Shown here in pieces: positions 32,465-41,145 of a stretch of DNA of 64,000 bases; position 1 is the stretch's first letter, and each line of letters starts with the position of its first letter. The notes beneath the pieces are model-generated. The model searched no databases and had not been told where the DNA came from. It worked only from the letters and a program-made list of their open reading frames with translations. The stretch spans positions 71,316 to 135,315 of the forward strand of contig JAJZBI010000009.1 of the NCBI GenBank assembly GCA_021798985.1, given 5' to 3'. This DNA comes from Actinomycetes bacterium (GTDB lineage Bacteria; Actinomycetota; Acidimicrobiia; Acidimicrobiales; Bog-793). Made by a program: the position numbers and the translations under genes.

Positions 32465-33503
32465 GCGGGTGCCGGGCGAGGAAGAAGAGCTCGATGCCGC
32501 CGAACGCGGCGACGCCCCAATAGGTGATCGCGCGGTACAGCACGGCGACCGCGAGGCCGGCGCCGATCGGGACGCCGGCGAGGTCGAGCACCCCGATGAG
32601 CCCACCCTCGACCGCGCCGAGGCCGCCCGGCAGGGGCACGACGCTCCCGGCGAGCTGGGAGCCGGCGTAGGCAAAGAGCAGGTCGCGCCAGGGGATGGCG
32701 ACGCCTAAGAGCGCGAAGGCGGCGATCAGGCAGACGAGGTCGGCCAGCCAGTTCGCTGCTGCGGCGCCAAAGCTCAGCGCGCCGGTCCGCCAACCCGGCT
32801 GGAGGCGCGCCACGCCGCTCGCGAGGCGGACGAGGCGCCGCAGCGCTCGGGCGATCGCGCCGCGCCCGGCGGCGTGGCGCTCGATCGCCCCCAGGCGGTG
32901 GACGGCTGCGACGAAGCCCGCCGAGCCCGCGCTGAGGACGACGAAGCAGACCGCGAGCAGCACGGGCGAGGTCGCGCCGGCGATGGCGGCGCCGAGGATC
33001 ACGAGCTCGAGCAGACAGACCGTGGAGACGAAGCCGGAGGCGAGCACGACGAAGAGCGCGAGCGGGCTGTCGATGCCGAGCTGGCGAAACTCGCCGAACA
33101 GCCACCCCGAGGACGGGAGGGCGCCGACAGGGAGCAGGGCGCGCAGGCCACTCGAGGCCACCGAGAGCCTGAGCAGCAGGCGGAGCGGCGGGTGAACGCC
33201 GCCGGCGCTGAAGAGCAGGCGCTGGATCGCCGCAAAGGCAACGAAGGAGAGGTACTCCGCGACGAGCGCTGGGGCCAGCCAGTAGAGCCGATCGACGTGC
33301 AAGTTCGCGAAGGCGCGGGCGAAGTCGTGGGCCGCGCTCGGGGCGCGCAGCACCAGCGCGACGACGAGCGCGACGGCACCGAGCGCGGCGAGCGCCCGTC
33401 CGAGGCGGCTGGAGGGCCGCCAGCGGCGCAGCTGCTGGCCGACGCGCGGGCGGCCGCCCTCGCGGGGCGTGAGCGGAGGCGCTGCCTCAGGCGCCTTCGG
33501 CAC
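32430..33503 (-). CDS. Lysylphosphatidylglycerol synthase TM-domain / flippase-like protein (UPF0104)
   Basis: A 357-residue membrane protein with eight or so hydrophobic segments. Family landmarks are EYLSFVAFAAIQRLL, RALLPVGALPSSGWLFGEFRQLG and the C-terminal AGSVVPLPGGLGAVEGGLIGVL, with the conserved PGGLGxxEG loop. MprF-type members flip lipids; stand-alone members are mostly uncharacterised. It overlaps the KARI-like gene upstream by 17 bases and so is cotranscribed with it. No synthase domain is attached. Confidence 0.87.
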   Translation of the reverse strand: MPKAPEAAPPLTPREGGRPRVGQQLRRWRPSSRLGRALAALGAVALVVALVLRAPSAAHDFARAFANLHVDRLYWLAPALVAEYLSFVAFAAIQRLLFSAGGVHPPLRLLLRLSVASSGLRALLPVGALPSSGWLFGEFRQLGIDSPLALFVVLASGFVSTVCLLELVILGAAIAGATSPVLLAVCFVVLSAGSAGFVAAVHRLGAIERHAAGRGAIARALRRLVRLASGVARLQPGWRTGALSFGAAAANWLADLVCLIAAFALLGVAIPWRDLLFAYAGSQLAGSVVPLPGGLGAVEGGLIGVLDLAGVPIGAGLAVAVLYRAITYWGVAAFGGIELFFLARHPLTAASLDPPRS

Positions 33504-34479
33504 GCCGGACGGTGTGCTCGGCGCGGCTGAGCGGGTCGTCGCCCCCCGTCATCGCCTCGATCAGCGCGCGGGTGGGCGAGCCGCTGGCGAGCTCTTCTTG
33601 GAACTTCGCCGCGAAGCCACCAGAGGTGATGTCCTCCAGCACGGCGGCAAAGCGCGACTTCATCTCCTCAGTGTCAAGGTCCCCCATCCGGAGAAAGCCC
33701 CCGTAGGAGGCGGCGTGGCCGTGCAGGCGGACGCCGGCGAAAAAGCCCTCGCGGGCAAAGGCCTCCCAGGTCGCGGCCATCTCGCCGGAGAGGTAGAGCT
33801 CAAGGGAGAGCGCCTCGGGCGGCAGGCCGTGGGCCACGCCGACCTCGAAGGCCGAGAGCACGGCGGCGCCGAGCAACGGCCCGACGCTTTGCTCGACGTA
33901 GGTGTCGAGCGCCGCCTCCACCTCGGCGGACACGGCGAACGCGGGGCGCTTGAGTGCGCCGAAGGCGCGCGCGAGGGCAAGGAGGCGGGCCTCGGCGGTG
34001 CCGGTGGCGTCGTGCTCGACGGAGACGAAGGCGAAGAATCCCTCGCCGGACTCGACCTTGGCGCGCAGCTTCGAGCCGATCATGCGCGGCGCCAAGAGCG
34101 CGACGTCGACGTCATCGTGCAACTTGAGCAGGTCGTTCGCCAGGCAGTAGCCCGAGGAGAAGACGACGAGGGCGCCGCTGCGGGGCCGCTTGGCGGCCTC
34201 GGGGGCGAGCAGGGACGGCACGACCTCGTCCGGGAGGGCTAACCAGAGCACCTCGGCGCGCGCGATCGCCTCCTCGACCGGCACGACCGTCAGACCGTCC
34301 GCCTCGGCGCGGCGCGCGCTTTCGCCGGGCCGTGCCCCGACGATGACCTCGAGGCCCGCCTCGCGCAGGCTGAGGGCCGCCGGGCGCCCGAGGTTGCCAT
34401 AGCCGACCAGCGCGATCAGCTGGCCGTCGAGGGCTGCGGGGTCGGCCGTCTCCTCGCGGTAGTAGCGCAGCTCGGCCAT
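33487..34479 (-). CDS. Ketol-acid reductoisomerase-like protein (IlvC paralogue)
   Basis: A 330-residue protein with the class-I KARI layout: cofactor loop VGYGNLGRPAALSLREAGLEVIVG (GYGNLG at 26-31), LLAPRMIGSKLRAKVESGEGF where KARI has its PKGPG loop, and ALDTYVEQSVGPLLGAA equivalent to the metal-site D-x3-E helix. The PKGPG loop is altered, and the later ECLHE site reads LELYLSGE, so canonical valine-pathway activity is uncertain. No ilvBN is nearby. ATG 34479. Confidence 0.75.
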   Translation of the reverse strand: MAELRYYREETADPAALDGQLIALVGYGNLGRPAALSLREAGLEVIVGARPGESARRAEADGLTVVPVEEAIARAEVLWLALPDEVVPSLLAPEAAKRPRSGALVVFSSGYCLANDLLKLHDDVDVALLAPRMIGSKLRAKVESGEGFFAFVSVEHDATGTAEARLLALARAFGALKRPAFAVSAEVEAALDTYVEQSVGPLLGAAVLSAFEVGVAHGLPPEALSLELYLSGEMAATWEAFAREGFFAGVRLHGHAASYGGFLRMGDLDTEEMKSRFAAVLEDITSGGFAAKFQEELASGSPTRALIEAMTGGDDPLSRAEHTVRRAEGA

Positions 34480-34717
34480 GGTGCTCCTTTCGGCTCGCCA
34501 CCACCGCGAGCGGTGGCGCGGTCGCGTGCCGGTGAGCTCGCTGCTGCCTCGACGCACCGAGCCACCGAGCGATCCCGCTGGACAACTGGCATTTGCGTTC
34601 GCAAGCGATGCTACCGGCCGATCCCCCGGAGAACGCTTGGGATTCGACATCGACCCGTCACGCCCGCGCCCGGTGCTGCGGGCGGCGAGCAGGTAGCTTG
34701 TCGCCATCAACGAGTTC

Positions 34718-35449
34718 GTGCCCCGTAGCGCCGCCTCGTCCGCAAGCGCTCCACGCCTCGGCGTGTCCGGACCCATCTTGCGCCTGCCCTCGCTCCGCGC
34801 GTCGCTTCGTCATGCGGTTCCACCGGTGATCGAAGGCGCGCTCGGGCCACTCGCCGCCTTCTACGTCGGCCTCTCCATCGATGGGACGCGCGGCGCGATC
34901 GTCGCCGCCCTAGCGTGGAGCGCGCTGATCATGGCGCGCCGGCGCCTACGCCGGGAGAAGATCCCGGCCATCGTGCTCGTCGGGGCTCTCCTGCTGGCGC
35001 TGCGCAGCGCGATCGCCTGGGAGGCGCACAGCGCCGTGCTGTACTTCGTCCAACCCGCCGTGGGGACCGCCCTTGTCGGGGTCGCGTTCTTGGTCTCCGC
35101 CCTTGCCCGCCGCCCGCTCACCGAGCGCTTCGCCCACGACTTCTGCCCCCTCGGCCCCGAGCTGCGCTCCTGGCCTGCGGTGCGGCGCTTTTTCGTCCAC
35201 ATCGCGCTCTTGTGGGCGCTGTTGATGCTGGCCGACGCCGGCGTGGTGCTCTGGCTCTTGCTGACGGCCTCGCTGAAGGTCTTCTTGCTCGAGCGGACCG
35301 CCGTCACCTGGGTCGTCTATGGGAGCGGCATCGCGGCCTCGACCCTGTGGTTCGTCGCCCTCCTGCGCCGCCACGGCGTCCGGGTCGCCTTCGCCGCCCA
35401 GCCCGGAGAGCCGGCAGAGCTGAGCGGGGCGTTCTCCGCCGAGCACTGA
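34718..35449 (+). CDS. VC0807-like integral membrane protein
   Basis: Up to 243 residues with five or six hydrophobic segments: EGALGPLAAFYVGLSIDG, IPAIVLVGALLLALRSAIAW, AVLYFVQPAVGTALVGVAFLVSAL and the conserved-looking RPLTERFAHDFCPLGPELR. It resembles the VC0807 family of unknown function. GTG 34718 is the longest start; the GTG at about 34760 is an alternative. Divergent from the KARI-like gene. Confidence 0.7.
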   Translation: MPRSAASSASAPRLGVSGPILRLPSLRASLRHAVPPVIEGALGPLAAFYVGLSIDGTRGAIVAALAWSALIMARRRLRREKIPAIVLVGALLLALRSAIAWEAHSAVLYFVQPAVGTALVGVAFLVSALARRPLTERFAHDFCPLGPELRSWPAVRRFFVHIALLWALLMLADAGVVLWLLLTASLKVFLLERTAVTWVVYGSGIAASTLWFVALLRRHGVRVAFAAQPGEPAELSGAFSAEH

Positions 35450-35500
35450 CCCGACCCGCCGCCGGGCCGCGGTACCGCCTGCGCTGCGCGGCGAGCAGGC

Positions 35501-35842
35501 TCAGGGGAGCCGGCGGTCGTGCACGCCGCGGGCCGCGGCGAGCTCCTCCTCGCTGAGCGAGTCGGCGCGCACGGGCTTCACGATGCTCCAGTGCGCTCCA
35601 ACGGGGCAGCGCTGGAAGCGCACGAAGCCGAGCCGCACGGCCTTCAGCGAGGCGCCCGGGATCCACAGCGTCGTGAAGCGGTGACCGGCGCGGCACTCGA
35701 CGATGACGTCGCCAGCAGGCCGGTAGCCCTTGCGGAGCACCGCTGCGCTCTCGACCCCGATCGCCGCGGCCACCCCGAAAGCGGCCATCGTCTTGCGGCT
35801 GAGCCGCGCCTTGGCCACTGGTGCTTCCGTCGCACTCGGCAT
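35501..35842 (-). CDS. Conserved hypothetical single-helix protein
   Basis: A 113-residue protein. Residues 15-35 could be a short membrane segment (TMAAFGVAAAIGVESAAVL). The conserved-looking core is ECRAGHRFTTLWIPGASLKAVRLG followed by RFQRCPVGAHWSIVKPV, with two Cys-x-x-G-H knuckle-like pairs (C-R-A-G-H and C-P-V-G-A-H). Similar actinobacterial proteins occur beside HTH regulators, as here, where a divergent HTH gene shares the control region. Function unknown. ATG 35842 has AAGGAGA upstream. Confidence 0.72.
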   Translation of the reverse strand: MPSATEAPVAKARLSRKTMAAFGVAAAIGVESAAVLRKGYRPAGDVIVECRAGHRFTTLWIPGASLKAVRLGFVRFQRCPVGAHWSIVKPVRADSLSEEELAAARGVHDRRLP

Positions 35843-35856
35843 CTCGGTCTCCTTTG

Positions 35857-35872
35857 TTCTCGCTAATGAGAA
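35857..35872. promoter_or_regulatory. Palindromic operator in a divergent promoter
   Basis: TTCTC-GCTAAT-GAGAA is an inverted repeat in an AT-rich island next to ATATTATT. It lies 15 bases from the start of the minus-strand small gene and 40 bases from the HTH gene, so one site could control both. The likely binder is the adjacent HTH protein. Confidence 0.6.
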
Positions 35873-35912
35873 TATTATTGCTCCTGGGTCGATCCCGATA
35901 GTGTCCGTTGCC

Positions 35913-36452
35913 ATGGCAACTGCCGATCTGCTGCTGCACCCGGTTCGCCTGCGCATCGTCGAGGCCTTCCTCGGCGATCGGGCGCTGACGACCGCGCAGC
36001 TGCGCGAGACGCTGCCCGACGTCCCCGCCGCCAGCCTGTACCGCCACGTTGCCCGGCTCGTGAACGCCGGGGTGTTGGCGATCGTGGCCGAACAGCGGGT
36101 GCGCGGGGCGCTCGAGCGCACTTACGTCTTGCGCCACCAGGCGGCGACGCTCAGCCTGGACGAGCTGCAGGCGATGACCCCAGAGCAGCACCGGCAGGCC
36201 TTCATGGCCTTCGTGGCCGGGCTCGTCGGCGACTTCGACCGCTACCTGTCCCGCGGCGCCCCCGACCCGCTGCGCGACGGCGTCAGCTACCGCCTGATGG
36301 GGATGTGGCTCGACGACGCCGAGCTGCGCGAGCTGGCCATCGAGCTCGTGGCGGTGCTGCAGCCCCGCCTCGCCCAGGGCATGCGAAAGGGCCGGCGGCG
36401 CTGGATCCTTGGCACCGTGCTCCTGCCAGGCGCGTCCGCCTCCGAACCATGA
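35913..36452 (+). CDS. Winged-HTH (ArsR-like) transcriptional regulator
   Basis: A 179-residue protein. MATADLLLHPVRLRIVEAFLG then TTAQLRETLPDVPAASLYRHVARL is a winged HTH of the ArsR/PadR-like helix-turn-helix group, followed by a hairpin wing RVRGALERTYVLR and a helical effector half with YRLMGMWLDDAELREL. Members of this group often control efflux or detoxification genes. ATG 35913. The palindrome at 35857-35872 is its probable target. The alcohol dehydrogenase gene follows after 85 bases. Confidence 0.85.
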   Translation: MATADLLLHPVRLRIVEAFLGDRALTTAQLRETLPDVPAASLYRHVARLVNAGVLAIVAEQRVRGALERTYVLRHQAATLSLDELQAMTPEQHRQAFMAFVAGLVGDFDRYLSRGAPDPLRDGVSYRLMGMWLDDAELRELAIELVAVLQPRLAQGMRKGRRRWILGTVLLPGASASEP

Positions 36453-36537
36453 GCGCCCGGGCTTCTAGGATCTCCCCGACCGGCCAGCTCTTCCCGCCGG
36501 TCGCTGCCCGTGTCGCCCGGAGCCCAAGAGGAGTGCC

Positions 36538-37587
36538 GTGTCGATGATCACCGTCCACGCCCGTGCCACCGACGCTGCCGGCGCGCCCTTCCACCCCGCG
36601 AGCATCGAGCGCCGAGCGCTCGGCCCACGTGACGTCCTCATCGACATCGCGTTCGCCGGGATCTGCCACTCCGACATCCACACCGCCCGGGGCGAGTGGG
36701 GCGCGGTCCGCTACCCGCTCGTGCCCGGCCATGAGATCGCCGGCACCGTGGCGGCGATCGGCACCGAGGTCGAGTCCTTTGCCGTCGGCGACCGCATCGG
36801 CGTCGGCTGTTTCGTCGACTCCTGCCGCCGCTGCGTCAACTGCCTCGCCGGCGAGGAGCAGTACTGCCGCAATGGGGCGACCTTCACCTATAACTCGATC
36901 GGGCGCGACGGGCAGCCGACGAGCGGCGGCTACTGCGATCGCTTTGTCGTGGATGAGCGCTACGCGCTCCACCTGCCCGAGGCGCTCCCGCTCGAGGCGA
37001 CGGCGCCGCTCTTGTGCGCCGGCATCACCATGTATTCACCGCTTCGTCGCTGGGGCGCCGGCGCCGGCCGCAAGGTGGCCATCGTCGGCATGGGCGGCCT
37101 CGGACACATGGGCGTGAAGATCGCCCACGCCATGGGCGCCGAGGTGACGGTGCTCAGCCACTCGCTGACCAAGCGCCAAGATGGCCGGCGTCTCGGGGCC
37201 AGCCACTACGCCGCCACGTCGGACCCGAGCACCTTCGAGGAGCTCGCCCACTCGCAGGACTTGATCGTCTCGACGCTCTCGGCGCACGTCGAACTCGAGC
37301 CCTATCTCGGGCTCTTGGCGCTCGATGGCGCCTACGTCAACGTCGGGCTCCCCGAGGTCCCCGTCTTGGTCGACACGACGAGTCTCGGCCGCAGCCGGGT
37401 CGCTGTCTCGGGCTCAATGATCGGAGGCATCCGCGAAACCCAGGAGATGCTCGACTTCTGCGGTGCTCACGGCATTGGCGCCGAGGTCGAGGTGATCGGC
37501 GCCGGCGACATCGACAAGGCCTACGACCGCGTCGTGGCGAGCGACGTCCGCTACCGCTTCGTGATCGACGCCAGCACCTTCGCCTGA
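36538..37587 (+). CDS. Zinc-dependent alcohol dehydrogenase, AdhC/YahK type
   Basis: A 349-residue medium-chain dehydrogenase. Catalytic zinc residues are C43 (GICHSDIH), H65 and E66 (PGHEIAGTV). Four cysteines of the structural zinc lie in [17 protein letters not shown]. The cofactor fold is [21 protein letters not shown], and NADP is likely from the YahK-type following stretch. It reduces aldehydes broadly in this family. GTG 36538 has AGAGGAG upstream. Converges with the secreted propeller gene. Confidence 0.93.
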   Translation: MSMITVHARATDAAGAPFHPASIERRALGPRDVLIDIAFAGICHSDIHTARGEWGAVRYPLVPGHEIAGTVAAIGTEVESFAVGDRIGVGCFVDSCRRCVNCLAGEEQYCRNGATFTYNSIGRDGQPTSGGYCDRFVVDERYALHLPEALPLEATAPLLCAGITMYSPLRRWGAGAGRKVAIVGMGGLGHMGVKIAHAMGAEVTVLSHSLTKRQDGRRLGASHYAATSDPSTFEELAHSQDLIVSTLSAHVELEPYLGLLALDGAYVNVGLPEVPVLVDTTSLGRSRVAVSGSMIGGIRETQEMLDFCGAHGIGAEVEVIGAGDIDKAYDRVVASDVRYRFVIDASTFA

Positions 37588-37614
37588 TCGACTGGCCGGG
37601 ACCACGCCGCCGGC

Positions 37615-38769
37615 TCAGGCGCCCGAGAAGCGGACCGGCTGCCAACTCGCTCCGGCGTCGCGCGTCATCACCATGGTGTTCCCCGCGCCCGGTCCGCGCC
37701 CGGACACGATCGCGAACCCCTGGCGCAGCGTCGTGAGGCCGAGCTGGATCCAGCCCGCGCCCCTCACGCTCGCCACGCGCCGCCAGGTGCTGCCGCCGTT
37801 GTCAGACAACAAGAGCACCGGGAGCGCTCCGCCGCCCACCTTCACGGTGCTCGCCACGACGACGAGGCGCGGCCCGATGGCGGCGAAGTCCGCCGCCAGC
37901 GCAGAGGCGGGCACGACGCGGTTCAGCGGGAAGCTGCGGCCCCCGTCGTTCGACTCGAGGAGATGGATGCTCGGGGTCTTGCCGGTCCAGATGCCCTCGG
38001 CGCAGAGGACGTCGATGCGCGTGGGAAGCGGCTTGGCGAGGATCGCCGGCCCACCCCGGCCGACACAGGGCGGATGCCAGGCGACCCAGCGGCCCTGCAT
38101 GAGGCGGGCGCCGCCACCCACGACCCGGTCGTTTTGGACAAAGGCACCCGAGTTCGCCTGCAGCGCCAGCTGGCCGGCGGGGACCGGTCCCGCACCAAGG
38201 GGGATCGCCGGACCGTTGCGCCGCCAGGCACCGCCGGTGACCGGGGCGGAGTAGAGCTCGACCTCGGAGCCGGACTGGACCGCGGCGTGCACCACCCCGT
38301 GGGCTGCCTCGAGGTCCTCGATGCCCGCGGAACCCGTGACCGGGAGCCGGAGCGGGCTCCATTGCCGACCCCCGTCGTGGGTCACAAAGGCCGAGGGCGA
38401 GCGGTTGGTCTGTCCGAGCGGCACGAAGATCCAGCCATCACGCGCCGTCGCGAAGCGCACCTCGGCGCCCCCCACCGCGCTCGGTCGCCCCAGGCTCGTC
38501 GGGAGTGCCAACGCGTTCCAGCGCGCGCCGTCGTCGCGCGTGTAAAGCAGGCGAAAGCAGCGCCCGCCTGCGCAGGGAACGCTGCCAAGGACGAAGCCGG
38601 AGACGGGGGAGATGAAGGTCGCCGAGATCGGCGAGAACCCGGGCGCGGTCGCGGGTCGGAGCGCAGCCGAGGCCTGCGGCGTCAACGACGCCAGGAGGCC
38701 GGCAGCGAGTAGACCTGGCCATCGGCGCGTTCCGAGTCGGGCAGCACTGGCCGTTCGCAGTCCGGGCAT
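37615..38769 (-). CDS. Secreted BNR/YCF48-like beta-propeller protein
   Basis: A 384-residue exported protein. Residues 1-36 form a signal peptide (basic start, then LLAAGLLASLTPQASA). The mature protein has repeated blades with sialidase-like Asp boxes, such as YTRDDGARWNAL, THDGGRQWSPL, ESNDGGRSFPL, SDNGGSTWRRV and TRDAGASWQPV. Such propellers bind ligands or serve in assembly; no catalytic residues are evident. ATG 38769. Confidence 0.85.
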   Translation of the reverse strand: MPGLRTASAARLGTRRWPGLLAAGLLASLTPQASAALRPATAPGFSPISATFISPVSGFVLGSVPCAGGRCFRLLYTRDDGARWNALALPTSLGRPSAVGGAEVRFATARDGWIFVPLGQTNRSPSAFVTHDGGRQWSPLRLPVTGSAGIEDLEAAHGVVHAAVQSGSEVELYSAPVTGGAWRRNGPAIPLGAGPVPAGQLALQANSGAFVQNDRVVGGGARLMQGRWVAWHPPCVGRGGPAILAKPLPTRIDVLCAEGIWTGKTPSIHLLESNDGGRSFPLNRVVPASALAADFAAIGPRLVVVASTVKVGGGALPVLLLSDNGGSTWRRVASVRGAGWIQLGLTTLRQGFAIVSGRGPGAGNTMVMTRDAGASWQPVRFSGA

Positions 38770-38908
38770 CCTCACGAGTCGCCCCCCTTCTGTGATCGAG
38801 CAACGCCATTGTGGCGGCCGTCGCCTCCGCTGCGGCGCGCGCTGCCATCGTCGGGCGCCTGGCCGGGTAGGCAAGGAGGGAGCGAGCGACCACGTGAGGA
38901 GACAGGGC

Positions 38909-39166
38909 ATGCCGAACTCCAGCATCAACGACGAAGAGCAGTACCAGGCACTGCGCCGGGAGGGCGAGAGCAAGGAGAAGGCGGCTCGGATTGCCAACGC
39001 CTCGGCGAACTCATCGCGCTCGGCGACCGGACACCGAGGCGGGGAGGCCGGCCGCTACGAAGAGCGGAGCAAGCAGGATCTGTACGAAAAGGCAAAGCAG
39101 GTCGGCATCGAGGGCCGCTCCTCGATGACCAAGCGCGAGCTGATCGACGCCCTCCGCAACCACTGA
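38909..39166 (+). CDS. Small Rho-N / SAP-like domain protein
   Basis: An 85-residue basic protein. The N-terminal half reads INDEEQYQALRREGESKEKAARIANA. The C-terminal half SKQDLYEKAKQVGIEGRSSMTKRELIDALRNH (seen in two parts) is a Rho termination factor N-terminal-like helix-extended-helix of the kind that binds nucleic acid. ATG 38909 has TGAGGAGA upstream. Widespread in actinobacteria; function unknown, possibly stress-linked DNA or RNA binding. Confidence 0.83.
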   Translation: MPNSSINDEEQYQALRREGESKEKAARIANASANSSRSATGHRGGEAGRYEERSKQDLYEKAKQVGIEGRSSMTKRELIDALRNH

Positions 39167-39342
39167 TCCCCAGCCCAGCAAGCGATCCCTCACATTGTGC
39201 TCACGTGCCGCACGCGCCCGTGCGGCACCTTGGTGATCGACCAGGGAGCCCGCGACGTGCTGGAGCGCGCTCGGCCACTCGCCGTTAACTTCTCGCCGGG
39301 TCAATCGAGCCCGGTGAACCGGAGCGAAGACGGGGCCGAATC

Positions 39343-40158
39343 GTGCGCATGGCATGGACGATCGACGAGCACAAGCGGCGGAGCGAACGGCTCCGATGGG
39401 ACGATCTCGACTTCTCGAGCTTCGCGAGCCGGCCGCTCGACGCGGCGGCGCTGCGCTGTTTGCGCTACATGCACGACGTCGAGTACCACACGATCTGCTA
39501 CCTGCGCGAGCTCCTGCTCACCCCGGCACACCTCGATCCCGAGATCACCAGCTTCTTGTCACTTTGGACCTTCGAGGAGTTTTGGCACGGCGAGGCGTTG
39601 GCGGCGGTGCTCGCGGCGCACGGCGAGGCGGCAGGCGCCGATCGCGTCGCGCTGGCGCGGCGCAGGCTCGGAGCGCGCGACCGCATCCGCCCGCTGTTGA
39701 TCGGCCTCGGCGGCTATGTGCTGGCGGAGGACTTCGTGGCGCTGCAGATGTCCTGGGGGGCGATCAATGAGTGGACGACCCAGGTCGGCTACGCGCGCCT
39801 CGCCCAGCTCGCCGGCCATCCCACGCTCGGCGCGCTCTTGTCCCGGATCATGCGCCAAGAGGGTCGCCACATCGACTTCTACGCCAATCAGGCCCGCCGG
39901 CGCCTCGAGGCGAAGCCGCGCGCCCAGCGCCGGACGCGCGCCGCCCTGGCGCGGTTTTGGCGACCGGTCGGCTCGGGCGTGATGCCCGGAAGCGAGACGC
40001 GTTGGCTGATGGCTTACCTGCTCGGTGGGGCCGAGGCGAAGGCCGCGATCCGGCGCATTGATCGCAACGTCGCGAGCCTCCCCGGGCTCTCGGGACTCAG
40101 CCTGCTCGAGGACGCGCTGTGCCGGCTCGACGCGCGGCGCCCGGGTGTGACGGCATGA
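39343..40158 (+). CDS. Ferritin-like di-iron protein, acyl-ACP desaturase-like
   Basis: A 271-residue all-helical protein. Two E-x-x-H iron motifs are visible, LWTFEEFWHGEAL (E79, H82) and IMRQEGRHIDFYANQARR, with further acidic residues in HDVEYHT (E47) and INEWTTQVGY, completing a four-helix di-iron centre like that of soluble acyl-ACP desaturases. Substrate and partner are unknown. GTG 39343 or ATG 39349 can start it. It is translationally coupled to the esterase gene (ATGA at 40155-40158). Confidence 0.83.
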   Translation: MRMAWTIDEHKRRSERLRWDDLDFSSFASRPLDAAALRCLRYMHDVEYHTICYLRELLLTPAHLDPEITSFLSLWTFEEFWHGEALAAVLAAHGEAAGADRVALARRRLGARDRIRPLLIGLGGYVLAEDFVALQMSWGAINEWTTQVGYARLAQLAGHPTLGALLSRIMRQEGRHIDFYANQARRRLEAKPRAQRRTRAALARFWRPVGSGVMPGSETRWLMAYLLGGAEAKAAIRRIDRNVASLPGLSGLSLLEDALCRLDARRPGVTA

Positions 40159-40928
40159 ACCATGCGGTCCACCGCTTGCCCGTCGAGCACCGCTACGGTG
40201 CCGCGCGCGACCAGGTGGCCGACCTCTGGCGTCCGAGCGGGACGCCAGAGGCGCGGCCGGTCGTCGTGGTGATCCACGGCGGCTTCTGGCGGACTCGCTA
40301 CGGCAAGGGCCTGATGCACGGGCTCTGTCTGGCGCTCGTGCGCCTCGACTACTGCGTCTGGAACATCGAGTACCGGCGGCTCGGCCCGCGAAGCGGCGGG
40401 GGGTGGCCTACCACCCTCGAGGACGTCGCAGCGGCGATCGACGCCCTTCAGGGGATCGAGGGGGTGGACTGCTCCAAGGTGGTGACCTGCGGTCATTCGG
40501 CCGGCGGCCACCTCGCGCTGTGGGCGGCAGCCCGCGACCGGCTGCCGCCCGGGATGCCCGGGGCTTCCCCGGGCGTCCGCGTCGGCGCCGCCGTCTCGCT
40601 CGCCGGGGTGAGCGACCTCGTCGCGGGCGCAACGCTCGGTCGGGGGGCGGCCGCCGAGCTGCTCGGCGGCGAGCCCGGCGAGGTCCCCGAGCGCTACGCC
40701 GCCGCCTCGCCCTTCGCGAGCTTGCCGCTCGGGGTGCCCCAGCTCCTCGTGCACGGCGACGCCGACACGACCGTGCCCTGCGCGCAAAGCGAGCGCTACG
40801 TCGCCCGCGCCCAGGCACTCGGCGACCCCGCTCGCCTCCTCGTCGTGCCCCGCGCCGGGCACTTCGCGGTGATCAACCCGTGCAGCTCGGCCTGGCAGGC
40901 GACGCTCGCCGCGTTCCCCGAGCTCTGA
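40155..40928 (+). CDS. Alpha/beta hydrolase (esterase / kynurenine formamidase-like)
   Basis: A 257-residue hydrolase. The oxyanion-hole motif is VIHGGFWRTRYG, the nucleophile elbow GHSAGGH has Ser115, the acid is in VHGDADTTVP and the His in RAGHFAVINP. The layout resembles BD-FAE/arylformamidase esterases. No signal peptide. Its start overlaps the desaturase-like stop, so the two products may share a pathway. Confidence 0.9.
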   Translation: MNHAVHRLPVEHRYGAARDQVADLWRPSGTPEARPVVVVIHGGFWRTRYGKGLMHGLCLALVRLDYCVWNIEYRRLGPRSGGGWPTTLEDVAAAIDALQGIEGVDCSKVVTCGHSAGGHLALWAAARDRLPPGMPGASPGVRVGAAVSLAGVSDLVAGATLGRGAAAELLGGEPGEVPERYAAASPFASLPLGVPQLLVHGDADTTVPCAQSERYVARAQALGDPARLLVVPRAGHFAVINPCSSAWQATLAAFPEL

Positions 40929-41145
40929 ACGACCTCTCGGGGTGCAGCAGGTGCGGCGGTGCGCCGATAGTCCCGTCGTGCGACGACGCAGCGGGGGGCA
41001 CTCGGACTGGCGCGCCTGGTCGGATGGCGATGGCCGCGATTCCCACCAGGTGGTCAGCGCGCGCCTCTCTGAACAGGCGGAGGTAAAGAACCGCCTCTTC
41101 CCAAAGACCCGCTCGTGGTTCGCGCTCGGCGCCCCGCTCGAGCTG

